DNA of 64,000 bases, taken from the NCBI GenBank assembly GCA_025094145.1, contig JALLLS010000056.1, positions 181,646 through 245,645 of the forward strand. Reading direction: 5' to 3'. The notes under the pieces were generated by a model that was not told where the DNA came from, did no database searches, and worked only from the letters and a program-made list of their open reading frames with translations. This DNA comes from Spinellus fusiger. Lineage: Eukaryota; Mucoromycota; Mucoromycetes; Mucorales; Phycomycetaceae. Shown piece after piece: positions 53,541-64,000 of this stretch; position 1 is the first letter of the stretch; the number at the start of each line of letters is the position of its first letter. A program made the position numbers and the translations under genes.

Positions 53541-55247
53541 TCAAAAAAGTCTTATACGATCGTCATCTTTAGGGCAGTAAATTGGCTCTTCTACATTAAA
53601 TATAGAAGCCGTAGTTGGCTTCTGATTATTTGAAAGAAACATAGATCTCCTAAAGAGACTGTTATAATCACGTTCTTACAACCTGTGAGTTACCATATAA
53701 TCTTGGAAATCCAGGCATGAGTAATATCAGAAGGATGAAAACAGTCAACATTACTAACAAATGCATTGATTGTGTTAAATTGTTTCCCAAAATTCACAAT
53801 ACTACTTTTCTTTTTACCTGATAGCTTCAATGGGGAAACTTAAAACATCAGCACTGAGTGGCTGGAAAAATATACCAAAAGAGTCACTTTCAGATGCGTA
53901 TTGAGGGCTGTTGAAGTGTTCAACAACATTTTGAAGTGCAGAGTTGTACGAGGAAAGGATATCTCTCATCATTGTACGGTTGGCTGTGGTATGAGCACAT
54001 TCGCATACATTATTTTGCATGGAGAACGTTAGCATTGAAAAGGGGCGACAGTAGCTTGGATAGGCTTGGGTTGCATCAAATATCTGATCAATATGAAATA
54101 GTCCAACTAATGTGATTTATTGATTATGAGTTGATTAGTATTAAATATAGATTCAATTGTATCCTATTACCTATCTGCACCAAAACATATGGGATGGTAA
54201 GGCGAAGACGATCGATAGCTGCAAGTATATCAATTGAAAAGGACTGTGGCAGTGATTCTGGTACAAAGCATGAATGGCACACATCATTAGATCCAACAAA
54301 AAATGTTAAAAACTTCCAATCTGTCTTTTTAATGGCTTTTGACTTGTATCCTTCATCCAGTTGTTTAATTAGATAGTCAATTTCATGGTCAAGATTGGCA
54401 CTACGAGCACCAGATTGAGCTGCATTGAGGCCACCTATTTTTGGCCTATATTGACCTTTTGGACAGAAACCTGGGCCTTCAGATATGATTAAATATAAAC
54501 TCTACTTATACTGTTGTCATTTCTACTATTTACCAAAGCATACTGTAATAAGCTGTGATCCAACAGAAGATCCATACAGATCGCGTGAATAGAATTGAAA
54601 TAGATTAGGGATAGTAACAGCTCCATCATCCTAGGAGATCTATTGAATAGTCTGTTGAATGAAGCGTGTATTTATTACCCCACCCATAGCAAAAGAAACA
54701 CCTCTGTCTTCTTGAAATGTATTTGTACTTATAAACCGGGTCTTTATCCCCTTTGCTGCAAATCCAGCCATAACACTTTGTTTTGTCGAGAAGTAACACA
54801 TTATTATAAGATAGCAATGTCAATACCTTACCTATCTCCTATACCAGCAATCACACGTATATCATCTGGACGAAGGTCTTTTACTGAGGTGGGTGGACTT
54901 AGGCGTGGTGTTAATAGGGGACATGCAAGTTGGATGTGTGGAGAGGATAAACCCTGAACAGGATTGGTTCCATTGGTACCCAGCGCCATAACGACATTAG
55001 ACATGAGTGTAGGCATAAAAAGCATAGTATAAAGAAAGGCACAGAAGGGCAGTATAGTAGCGGCCATAAACACCATTGGAAGTACCCTTATACTTTCACC
55101 CAGATTCATATCCGTGGTAGTTGATGAAAAAGAATGGCCTTCTTTTGTAGGGCCATCAGAACGAATAAATTTTTGGTTTATTGGAGTGGTTAGTGATGAT
55201 AGAAAAAAATTCCCTTTGACATAAAACATGATATGCACAAGTATCAA
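53541..55247 (-). CDS. GDSL-family phospholipase B1-like membrane protein
   Basis: Seven exons: 55247-54832, 54775-54679, 54630-54534, 54476-54171, 54106-53818, 53753-53694 and 53649-53541, giving 457 aa. The N-terminus has a hydrophobic segment (VLPMVFMAATILPFCAFLY), probably a signal anchor. Catalytic blocks follow in GDSL order. Block I reads DIRVIAGIGDSVMAGFAAKG (Ser nucleophile after GD). Next come AMGGDDGAVTIPNLFQFY, GLNAAQSGARSANL (block II Gly), TFFVGSNDVCHSC (block III, GxND), VLVQIVGLFHI, and VDCFHPSD (block V: Asp and His). This matches the phospholipase B1/PLB1 subfamily. The Met start is uncertain, because a later Met (MNLGESIRVLP) would place the hydrophobic segment nearer the N-terminus. 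Confidence 0.85.
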
Positions 55248-55393
55248 TGGTTCTCTTTGAATTAAGTATAATAAACTGTTTGATTATATACCTTTACAAA
55301 AAGCATTCTATATAGCAATTGTATTTAAAGGAGAAAATAATCAAAAACTAAGCATTAGTGATAGTGATAAAGGAGAGTATATAAACAAGTTTT

Positions 55394-56727
55394 CTAGCTG
55401 TTTTTATTGCGTGTTAATCGATAGATATGAACACTAGTAACCAAAGCAACGGGAGGAATAAGACAGCTATCAACATCTTCTGGGGATTCTGGTGTGAGCA
55501 GTACTACATCAAAATACTCTTCACAAAGAGCCCAGAACCTCTGCTCATCAGTAGCCTCGAATCCTCTTCGCTTGTAACCAATATAGATTTTTGTACTTTC
55601 TGTGCTCAAGTCTACAAATGCTTTGACAAGATCCTCAAAGAATTCAGATTCGTAGAGTACATCGGACGCAAGGATAACATCGGCCTTTCCACATTCAGCA
55701 GCTTCCTTGGCATTTCCCCATAGCAATGGCTTGATAAAGAGTGTTTCTTTTAAATTACATATTCTGATACTATTATTCAGTTCCACATTTTTATGGATCA
55801 ATTCTAATGCATCATCAATCTCTGTAATCGTGATTCTCTTGCACTTTGTTCTGCTTTCTGCTTTTTTGCCAAGACTTGCTAGGTAAAGACCCAAGAGCCC
55901 TGTTCTAACTCAATGATAAGCAGGTATTTCTATTATTAATGATTTTCTTACCCTGCACTTAGATCCACACTATGCTTTTCATGAAGATAATCTGGCTTCA
56001 TCACAGACATACGTTTAAGGAATTCCAACATGACAAGAGCAGAATCCCATATCTTGCCAGGAATGCCTGAATCCCATGCTTCATGAATAACGATGTTATT
56101 GTCTGTACCAAACAGTCTAAATGTATCATAGACCATTTCTGTTTCCTTAGGCCAGTACTCTAATGGAAAATATGATAAATGATTCAATTGTAGGGTACTT
56201 GTGATATGTATGGGGCCAACCATAAGAGGTAGGATGGTATTGGGATCAGGTTTGTCTGTATTCTTTGGGAATCTCTGTAATTTGGTAGGGAAGAATCTCA
56301 AATACCGAGGACCGTCTAACATCTCTTGATTTTCCAAGAACACTATTCTATATTCTAATGCACCTCTCCCAGATCCTTGAAATCCTGGTATCGCCGTATT
56401 CGAAAGACTGGACACTCCTCTCTCCCAACTGTGTGCAGGACGAGTTTCAATAGACCAAGATGGATCGATACACAGTGGCGCCATCGAGTGCTGGCTAGCT
56501 ATGCGTATCTCACAGCCAATATTGACTGTACCGTCAGGCTCAATATCAGCACGTCTGAAAAGACCCACTTCATTAACAAGCAGGAGATCCATGCGGTACC
56601 ATTGGTTGGGTATGACATGAGAAACAAGAGGGAATCTTAGGTTCAGCCGATAGAGAGCAAAATGAGCTTCTAATTTTTGACGAAATGCTTCGTCACTCAT
56701 GATGTCACTTTGTGTTGATTCTGCCAT
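55394..56727 (-). CDS. METTL21/Rrg1-like protein lysine methyltransferase
   Basis: Two exons: 56727-55952 and 55904-55394, giving 428 aa. The SAM-binding part spans the splice junction: HSVDLSAGTGLLGLYLASLG (motif I), ITITEIDDALELIHKNVELN (motif post I), ADVILASDVLYESEFFEDLV (the DxxY-like motif of methyltransferase family 16) and KIYIGYKRRGFEATDEQRFW. The first 230 residues form a beta-rich N-terminal region preceding the Rossmann fold, which makes the protein longer than human METTL21 proteins. The substrate is unknown. It is transcribed in tandem with its two minus-strand neighbours (gaps of 146 and 201 bp). Confidence 0.82.
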
Positions 56728-56928
56728 GACAAAGAACTACCTGGAAACTCGGGTGGATTCACACCTTCACTGGCTGTTGATCGGACATTGAATGATTGGG
56801 ACTTAACTGTCTAACACCATCACTGTAAAATACTACCACTGTCTTATGGACTTTAAGCTATACATTTAATCACTGATATTTTAGAAAAGACTTCTTGTCT
56901 ATAGAATGAAGAAATTGAAAACAAACAA

Positions 56929-57931
56929 TTATACTGAAGATGTTGTGTAGAAGATCAGAGGAGGAAGCTTCTGGAAGATTAAACTAATATGCAATACATT
57001 CTCCCACTGGCCAGCAACAGCATTGACAAAGGCAGGTACAGCCAAGACCAGGTTTTCAAGAACCTGATCTTCGGTCATGCCAAGATGACCAATTTTGGCA
57101 GAGCTAATTAATAGCAGCACTATCAGTACTTATGTCTTTGTCTTATTTTATCACAGTCCACAGAAATACATACCTAGAGGTGGATCCAGAATCACGTACA
57201 AATGTAGAGCCAAGAAGCTTGGTGACTTGCTCTTTTACGCCAGTCTCCGTGAGTCTTATGCTATAAGGCATTCTAATAGTATACACCATAAGCACTCGCT
57301 TTAGAATATACTCACTACTTACTTGTTTCTCTTTATGAAGGTAGAGCCAAGCTTATTAGGCATGAGATGTGTCACATTATCCTCTACCAAGAAAACTTCA
57401 TAAGAGCCAGCAAGCTTTCTCCTTGACTCAAATGTCTTGTAGGTGCTTTCGAGTGTTGCAATATCGATCACCTTGAATTGCTTAATATATATACTTTTTT
57501 TTTCCTTAATATTTTACCTTTGATACACGAGACACATTCTTCTCTTTTAAAACTTCCTCCCATTTATCAGCACCTTTCTTTGTAATAAGACATACATCGG
57601 CAGTGTCAGGAATAGGAGAATACTTTAATGGCCTGATATCAAGTCAGTGTCGAGTTCTTCTCTTCTTCCCATGAGTAACTGTATCTACTTACACTCTCTT
57701 GAATTTGATGTTCTTTTTGCCAGTTGCCTTCTTAGTGACCAATTGAATGTGGATGAGAGGCTCGGCATCAAGCAGATCAGTGCTTGATTTTTCATTGTAT
57801 ACTTTGTACAGAGCCTGAATAGCTTTTTTTGCCTAGAAATTTGTATCAGCAATAGAATCATTATAGTGTCTTTGTTTCTATCTGTTATTAATTACAAACC
57901 GTACCTTCTGTTCGTCAAAAGTATTGGCCAT
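56929..57931 (-). CDS. Ribosomal L1-domain protein (Utp30/Cic1/RSL1D1-like)
   Basis: Six exons: 57931-57905, 57832-57693, 57632-57518, 57471-57323, 57254-57174 and 57103-56929, giving 228 aa. Starts MANTFDEQKAKKAIQALYKV. The L1 fold is indicated by PLIHIQLVTKKATGKKNIKF, VCLITKKGADKWEEVLKEKN, YEVFLVEDNVTHLMPNKLGS and KIGHLGMTEDQVLENLVLAV, with the terminal helix AFVNAVAGQWENVLHISL. The K(x)IGH...L sequence near the C-terminus is where L1-domain proteins contact RNA. The short length is closer to Utp30 than to Cic1. A role in pre-rRNA assembly is inferred from the family. Confidence 0.8.
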
Positions 57932-59231
57932 TTGAGTAGAGACTGAGATGAATTAAACAAAAAGTGTTCAAGAAAGTAAAAAAGGTAAAGCAAAGGAAGA
58001 CCAAGCCACTTGGCCGTCCCACAAATTGAAACTCATTCCAGAGATCATCGTGTAACATTATTCAAATTCCGTATATTCTCCAGCACCAAGCAACCCAGAG
58101 TAAGCCAATGTTGACTCTATACTACCAACAGAAGTAGTGTCAATCAACCCATATGACAAGAAGATTAGTTATACTATAGTATAGAGATAAGTTTATTTAA
58201 TTAAATAGATATATAACCAGTATGTTTATAAATAAGACCTTATTAAAGCTGCTCCTGTTGTAGTATACTATACAAGCTGTTGTGGATATAGCCATCTGCA
58301 CAAAAGTCATTGTAACTGTCTAAATAATAATAGAAACCAGACAGAAATTTTTGACATTGTGATAAGACCAAGAGATATCAGCTTACTACAAAGAATGAGT
58401 GAAATGAATCAGTCATACAATCCTATGAGCTATGTACCTCTTTCTTCCTATAGGACAGTTAGTTTGGAATAGAAATACATGTTCAGCCAATAACCAAAAT
58501 GTCAAGATAAGCATAATAAAACACTACTGCTTCAGGTTGATGTACAGAAAAATAAATCACTCGCATTTATCTTCACGGCATAACCAAGACACACTGAGAA
58601 GAAATATATTGAGTGGTGTACAGGATGCTGTTACCTTGGGTCTTATACACTAAAAAACGAAAAACTAACAGTTAGCAGTCCATAAAAACAATTACAAAAT
58701 CAATGGTATGGGATGAATAGTTTATGATAAGTCGTAGTGTATTTAATGTAGTTAATAGATCTTTTAAAGGTAGTATAAGAGTACAACAGCCTGCATTAGA
58801 ATGTGTACATTTTGGTGATAACAATTATTATATCTGTAGTAACAATTAGAGTAGAGTGGAAGTATAAAATAATAACAAACAAGTTGAATAGAAAAGAGTC
58901 AATACCTTTGAACCTAGGAAGCTATTAAAGACACGATTACACCAATAGATGATAGATACTACCATTAAAAATTATTTGTTTCCTCTTTTCTCACTGCATC
59001 TCTATCTATTTCTTCCGAACTAAGAATGCTACACAATCAACAAGATACGAATAAGTTAAAGAAGATACAACATGTTTATAGAATCAACCTAGTGTTCCTA
59101 CATGTATTTGATTTTTATAAGAGACTGGTGAGAAGCCTGTAGCAAGTTATTTATGTGCTAAGATTTCCAGAATAATGAAAATCAAGACATCTTTATGTGA
59201 TACTGGTTGAAATTCTGAATATTTACTTGTT
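57932..59231. other. AT-rich intergenic
   Basis: No gene recognised. A 73-codon frame at 58432-58653 lacks any identifiable domain. Confidence 0.5.
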
Positions 59232-60190
59232 TTGCATGACCTGGTCCATAACATCAATACTATTGTTTCTCATACTTATATATCCTTCAAGTATATCTTG
59301 ATTCATCTACTCAAAAGTGAAGATGGATCTGCTTTGAATGAGTGCATAACCAAAGATTTCTTCCGTGAGGTGGTTTTGTCTCTTGTTAATAAGCAAACCA
59401 GAGAGGGTAGTGCTTCTGGTAAAACAAGTCTCACACCCAGGGTGCGTCAAATAAGAGAGAAGATCAACCCATTGAAAGATGACTAGTGCCAATATGCGTC
59501 CTACACTCCAATCAAGATAACCAATGCTCAATACATATCTATCTATAAAAGCACTAAGATGCACCCATAGATTTCTTGAACAAAAAGGTCACTAGCCAAA
59601 TACAAGAACTGTTGGACTTCTATCCTCCCAGTTATATATTTACTATCTATTTATATAAATATATAAACTCTATCTATTATGATGTTAAAGCCAATCCAAC
59701 CAAACATATGTACACCTTTGCTAGGCTGGCCCAACTATGCGAAGAGAATAGAAACACATCTTTTAACTGCTTCCCACTTTGTAAAAGCTTCATTGTTTTT
59801 CACATTACGATAGACACCAAGATACTCAACCACCCTATCTTGAAAAACAAGAGCTATGTAAGTGAAAGGTTTGATCTTTGGGGCCATATCAATTTAAAAT
59901 CAAAGGTATTCAAAAGCTAAAGTATAGATATGTCAATGATATTTCAAGGTACAATAGAAACCGATGGTGTGGCAGTGTCAGTGATCAAGCAAAACCTTAT
60001 TTCGAGATGTTTCTCGGGTGGTATCCGCAAAGTACTTATTGATGAAGATCACATTGGGTCTATTGAGGAGTTATTTCAAGCTGTATTAACATAAACAAAA
60101 GATAGGACATTGAGGCTTTGGAATCGTGATCTCACTGCTATATTAAGCTTTGGACATAGTCTGTTGTCTCAAAGGGAAATTAACATCTGC
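59232..60190 (+). pseudogene. Relic of a second TnpB/Fanzor-like family (N-terminus, RuvC-I and RuvC-III retained, middle deleted)
   Basis: Pieces in order on the plus strand: 59232-59486 (NINTIVSHTYISFKYILIHL), 59576-59920 (MYTFARLAQLCEENRN; SFNCFPLCKSFIVFHITIDT; DLWGHINLKSKVF), 59930-60090 (FQGTIETDGVAVSVIKQN), then 60113-60160 (RLWNRDLTAILSFGHSL). The ETDGVxVS and LWNRDLxAxLxF motifs correspond to RuvC-I and RuvC-III Asp motifs of a protein family I recall as repeated in Mucorales genomes. Several frameshifts or stops separate the pieces. The roughly 300 residues expected between RuvC-I and RuvC-III, including RuvC-II and the zinc ribbon, are missing. No terminal repeats were found. Confidence 0.6.
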
Positions 60191-61131
60191 CCAGAGTGTT
60201 GTTGTAGATATATATATTTATATAAGAAAGCACGACACAAATGATACAACTGGAACTAAGAAAAGATCCAAGCCTTCTGGTTCATCTCCATCCTTCTTCT
60301 TCCCCAGTGATCGTTGGAGCCTCGGTTAACTAACTGACGGAAACTTATGATACAGGCAAACTATCTAAAAAGTATAATGAAGTGTGTCTTGTTGTATTTT
60401 CTCATGCAAAAAGACATTAGAATGTCTAGTGGAATGAGAAGCCACTAATAGCAGTACTACTTATTTGGAAGTCTGTCTACGCATAAATATGTGTTGTATA
60501 TGTTGGATATGAAGTATTGAAGTAGACTTCATTGAAACTTGTATTCTTTTACTTGTAGTCTAATAGTAGAATAGATCAGCCTAAATATGTACAAACTGTC
60601 CTAATTTCTATTGTATTTTCAAAAATGATGTGATTCATTAATGAAAACATTTGTTTTTGTATTATAGGTGTTATACCATCTTAAGACATAGTTATGTGTA
60701 TAGATATAATATCAACCTTTTAACAAGTATCTATATAATATATGTTTAGGTATATCTATGTCTATCTACATATAGGTATGTATTTAGATGCGTATGTATG
60801 TAGACGTGTATGTGCATAGGTGGGTAGATGGGTATAACAAGGCTCCTAATACCTTGTAATAATAATAAGTTTAATTTTCAGTAGCATAGAGTAGCTCTGG
60901 ATAAACTATAGGTTGATCAAAATTAAAATTATGCCATGCTTGTTATTTGATGCGTAAGGATTGGTTCTTAGAAAGAAAGTTTCCGAAACCCATGATGTAT
61001 GAATATTTTAAAAATACACTTATTTTTATGGGTTTTTTCAACCCATATATAAATAACAATGAACTTTCAACTCATTCACAAAATTATAATAAATACCACA
61101 AGTTGGATCGTGTTCTCTTTTAACCTATCTG
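60191..61131. other. AT-rich intergenic
   Basis: No gene recognised; imperfect TAGGTATG/TATGTA repeats at 60740-60835. Confidence 0.5.
61029..61053 (+). promoter_or_regulatory. Inverted repeat next to a TATA box upstream of the Sel1-repeat gene
   Basis: TGGGTT and AACCCA form a short palindrome (61029-61045) immediately followed by TATATAAA (61046-61053), about 80 bp before the start codon at 61132. The arrangement fits a core promoter with an adjacent protein-binding dyad, but function is inferred. Confidence 0.4.
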
Positions 61132-62502
61132 ATGCACTACCACGACACACTCTTTTACGAACAAAGACAAACCAACACAACTCCAGCAATAATAGCAAAT
61201 TTCCATCGCATGTATGAAGCTGCGAGAAGATATCTGCTTGGCATTGATGTTTCTTACGATTTCTATGTGGTCATTCACAATCTAAAGCGTTCTGCAATCG
61301 AACATGCAGGAGCACAGGCGGTTCTTGGTTTCTGCTACGAGTTTGGATTAGGAGTTTCCAAAGATTATAAAATGGCAGAACACTACTATTTACTATCATT
61401 GACTACTGATCCCAATGGTGTGGAAACCGACATTTGTGGTGTGGGTATGTTGGCTACTGTGCGTTTATCCTATTTCTACATGCTTGGCAAGAAAAACGTT
61501 AAATTGTGCCACACAAAGGCAAAAACTTTTGTGCATCATATAAACAAAAAAGGAAAAACATCTCTGTCTTGGCTATTTGAAAATGCACATAGTTTTGGAT
61601 GTTCTTCCAGCCAGTTTTGCTTAGGACAGTGCTATTATTTCGGAGTGGGAGTAGAAAAAGACTTGAAGCTCTCTGCCAAGTACTATATACTCAGTGCAAA
61701 ACAAAATAATGCGTTGAGCCAAGAAGCCCTCGGTCGATGCTACGAATATGGACATGGAGTTCTGAAGAATATCAAGCTTGCCATGAAGTATTACAAAATC
61801 TCAGCCATCCAACATGAGGCTGTAGCCTATCGTAGCATGGCTATTTACTACAGCAAAAATAATAATGCCAACCATAGCGACACCAAAGCCTTTTATTTTT
61901 TCAAAAAGGCAGCTGAGCTAGGAGATACCCTATCACAAACTCGTTTAGCTCGTTTGTATGAGAAAGGTACAGGTATCACTCCTAGCACACGACTGGCTGC
62001 ATATTGGTATAAAAAGGCTGCAGACATGGGGTGTAAACAAGCCCAGTATTCTCTAGCTAGATTCTTGGAAATAGGAAAAGGTTTGGACAAGAACGCTAAG
62101 TTGGCTGTATATTGGTACCTTCACTCGGCCAAACAAGGCTATAGCGACGGACAATACAGTCTAGGTCTTTGCTATATAAATGGCATCGGTATTGCAAAAG
62201 ACACCAAAGTGGGGTTCTGGTGGATGAAAAGAGCAGCAGATTCAGGGCATAAAGACTCTCATTTTTTTCTTGGATATCATTTGTTATGTGGAAAAGAGAT
62301 CCAACAAGATTATACAAAGGGAATGAACCATTTGCATGAAGCTGCAAGGAGAGGATCTGAGCAGGGACTGTACTTTTATGACTTATGTAGGAGCTCAGGC
62401 CCTTTTGCTTTTGCTACTGTAGGTGATATTTTCTCATGCCTTAATAATATATCTGTAGTAAGTGGCATTTTTGTTTGTTTATTTCTGCTGATTGCAACCT
62501 AG
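61132..62502 (+). CDS. Sel1-like (TPR-type) repeat protein
   Basis: Single exon of 456 aa. At least eight Sel1 repeats of about 36 residues are visible. The signature A...YLG..Y..G.GV..D...A..YY..SA repeats as AQAVLGFCYEFGLGVSKDYK, SQFCLGQCYYFGVGVEKDLK, SQEALGRCYEYGHGVLKNIK, SQTRLARLYEKGTGITPSTR, AQYSLARFLEIGKGLDKNAK and GQYSLGLCYINGIGIAKDTK. A hydrophobic C-terminal segment (SVVSGIFVCLFLLIAT) suggests a tail anchor. Sel1 repeats form alpha-solenoid scaffolds (chitin synthase activators, ERAD HRD3). No catalytic domain is present, so a scaffold role is inferred. Confidence 0.85.
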   Translation: MHYHDTLFYEQRQTNTTPAIIANFHRMYEAARRYLLGIDVSYDFYVVIHNLKRSAIEHAGAQAVLGFCYEFGLGVSKDYKMAEHYYLLSLTTDPNGVETDICGVGMLATVRLSYFYMLGKKNVKLCHTKAKTFVHHINKKGKTSLSWLFENAHSFGCSSSQFCLGQCYYFGVGVEKDLKLSAKYYILSAKQNNALSQEALGRCYEYGHGVLKNIKLAMKYYKISAIQHEAVAYRSMAIYYSKNNNANHSDTKAFYFFKKAAELGDTLSQTRLARLYEKGTGITPSTRLAAYWYKKAADMGCKQAQYSLARFLEIGKGLDKNAKLAVYWYLHSAKQGYSDGQYSLGLCYINGIGIAKDTKVGFWWMKRAADSGHKDSHFFLGYHLLCGKEIQQDYTKGMNHLHEAARRGSEQGLYFYDLCRSSGPFAFATVGDIFSCLNNISVVSGIFVCLFLLIAT

Positions 62503-62952
62503 GATACGTTTTTTCTTAGTAGAGAGGATACCCTATCCCAAAATATAGAAATGCCACTATTTCAGCAGGAAGAGAACTATACAACTACAGACTTCGATAC
62601 CTGGACTAGTACTAATGGTATTGGTCATATTGCACCAGTTGCTTAATATAATAATAAAGATAGAAATAATAATATAGTTAAAAGAGGTATTGTACGTGTT
62701 TATGACAAACAGGCGTGGTTTATAAGTAGACCGAAGAATATAATAGTTGCTATAATTATCATAACTAACTGTTGTTATTCCCGAGAAAACATCCTTTTTT
62801 TTTCATCGAATATCACCATCAGAATTAAAGATAACTACTTTATAAGATAAGATTTGATATTGAGAAATGAGTTTTTATATACTCATGACTATATATAACT
62901 GTATACTATTTATACTTTCTAAAAAGTTTCTTCAATCAATTGACTGTATTGA
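62503..62952. other. Intergenic between convergent genes
   Basis: AT-rich 3' flanks of the Sel1-repeat gene and RAD50; no gene. Confidence 0.6.
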
Positions 62953-63973
62953 CTAAATACACGAACATTGGTTATCATCTCTGTACAGTTTTTTTTGTAT
63001 ACTCTTTCATAAGTTACCTTGAATTTTTGGCTACTCGATGACATACTTGTATCAAGCCAGAGCGAGCCAATATCTCAACAAACTCTTCATCGTGTGTAAT
63101 AAGAATAAGCTGGAAATTCTTCTGCTTAGACCGTCCCTTGATCAATCTAAACAAACAAAACAGTTATTATTTTATAAGTCAAATAGACACAGATAATCTG
63201 AGACTTACTCCACTAATGCTTCTGCCAAGCTTCTTGAATTTTCTTTATCTAAATTGGTGGTTGGCTCATCAAGAGAAAGGATACTACAATCCAAACAAAA
63301 TATTTCTGCAAGAGCTAATCTCACAATAATAGAGGCCAGCACCTTTTGACCAGCACTGAATCTGCCGCGCATATTAATTTCTTTGCCATCTTTTGACATA
63401 ACGACCTGATCATGGAAAAGAAGTGAGTGTATTGTAAGTCTGTATGTCATGTTTATGGTAGGCGGACTATAAAAACCACTTACACGATAGTTATAACTGG
63501 GTCCTGTTGTGCCTTTATCTTTATCTGTTCGTAATGCGATATGATCGATATCTACAAATACAACTGTGTCAGTCTCTAGTTATCATAAAGAAATAGAGTA
63601 TACATACCGCCTCCCCTGTAGGTGTTCATCCATAGTTCTTTCATTTTATTATTGAGATTTTCTATCTGATCTTCATGTGTTTGGGTGATAGATCTAAATC
63701 ATTAATGTTAATCCATAAATATATTTTACTGTGAGTCTTACTTTTCCAATTCTACTACAGTTTTTTCAATATTAGTAATAAGCAAATCGGTAGCCTATCA
63801 TTAATAATACGTTAATATATACTAATATAGGATGCTATAAAAGATAGTACCGAGACTCTTTCTTGAAGCTTGGCGTGTTCTTCAGGAACGTTCTTGTAGT
63901 TATTGTTCAAGTCCTTTTGACATTCATGCATTTGTTGCTCTACTTGTGAAATGGCACCTCTTATTGTTGCACA
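62953..63973 (-). CDS. RAD50: DNA double-strand-break repair ATPase RAD50, C-terminal part (5' end outside window)
   Basis: SMC-like subunit of the Mre11-Rad50-Nbs1/Xrs2 complex. Visible exons from upstream to downstream: 63973-63851, 63794-63742, 63693-63608, 63551-63484, 63405-63209, 63146-63018 and 62980-62953. The first three encode the end of the coiled coil ([33 protein letters not shown]) and [20 protein letters not shown]. Then come [20 protein letters not shown] (ABC signature), [20 protein letters not shown] (Walker B and D-loop), and [20 protein letters not shown] (H-loop). It ends RDDNQCSCI. Junction phases all agree. The intron 5' of 63973 runs out of the window. Confidence 0.93.
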
Positions 63974-64000
63974 CTAAAAAAAAAGAAGAAAGAAAGAAAA

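Noticed and set aside
60740..60835. TATGTA-type imperfect repeats as telomere-like sequence
   Set aside because: Unit and order vary too much and the position is internal; simple sequence drift.

Overview
This window is nuclear DNA of an AT-rich, intron-rich fungus. I infer an early-diverging (Mucoromycota, Mucorales-like) lineage. The reasons are many short GT-AG introns (mostly 40-130 nt) with frequent CTAAC/CTGAC-like branch sites, dense microsatellites, a class-II (plant-type) DAHP synthase, a VDAC of exactly 283 aa, a HAL4/SAT4-type kinase, and transposon relics with TnpB/Fanzor-like motifs that I associate with Mucorales genomes. The species is not determined.

Layout. (1) 1-15.2 kb: the 3' end of MAD2 (spindle checkpoint), a transposon-like ORF, a TA-flanked element (A) with a TnpB/Fanzor C-terminal relic, a complete 23-exon ISWI remodeler, a Rab5 GTPase, mitochondrial porin (VDAC), a decayed Tc1/mariner element (B), and the mitochondrial tRNA 2-thiouridylase. 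(2) 16-31.7 kb, gene-dense: an arrestin-like protein, a HAL4/SAT4-type kinase, a short tropomyosin, Golgi TVP18, an ACBD5-like acyl-CoA-binding membrane protein, U3 snoRNP protein UTP21, and class-II DAHP synthase with an apparent 1-nt frameshift. (3) 31.7-42.7 kb: a gene-poor, very AT-rich block holding element C and one C2H2 zinc-finger gene. (4) 42.7-57.9 kb: the GPI ethanolamine phosphate transferase LAS21/GPI7, element D with a second TnpB/Fanzor relic, PEX16, a secreted sorbosone-dehydrogenase-like protein with an acidic tail, a GDSL phospholipase-B-like protein, a METTL-type methyltransferase and a ribosomal-L1-domain protein. (5) 58-64 kb: a relic of a second TnpB-like family, a Sel1-repeat protein, and the 3' end of RAD50.

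Most genes are housekeeping and unrelated to each other; adjacent genes are tandem or convergent with 150-300 bp gaps. The exon models were built by hand from splice signals, reading phase and recalled family alignments, and were not checked by database search.

The most unusual signal is the mobile-element set. Four insertions (about 1650, 10740, 34617 and 46356) share TA flanks and a terminal repeat beginning CACACCAGGAGATTTTT. Two carry remnants of a Tc1/mariner element (transposase visible in one), and two carry antisense TnpB/Fanzor-like remnants with RuvC-II/III motifs. A fifth locus (59.2-60.2 kb) carries a different TnpB-like family. All visible nuclease copies are broken.
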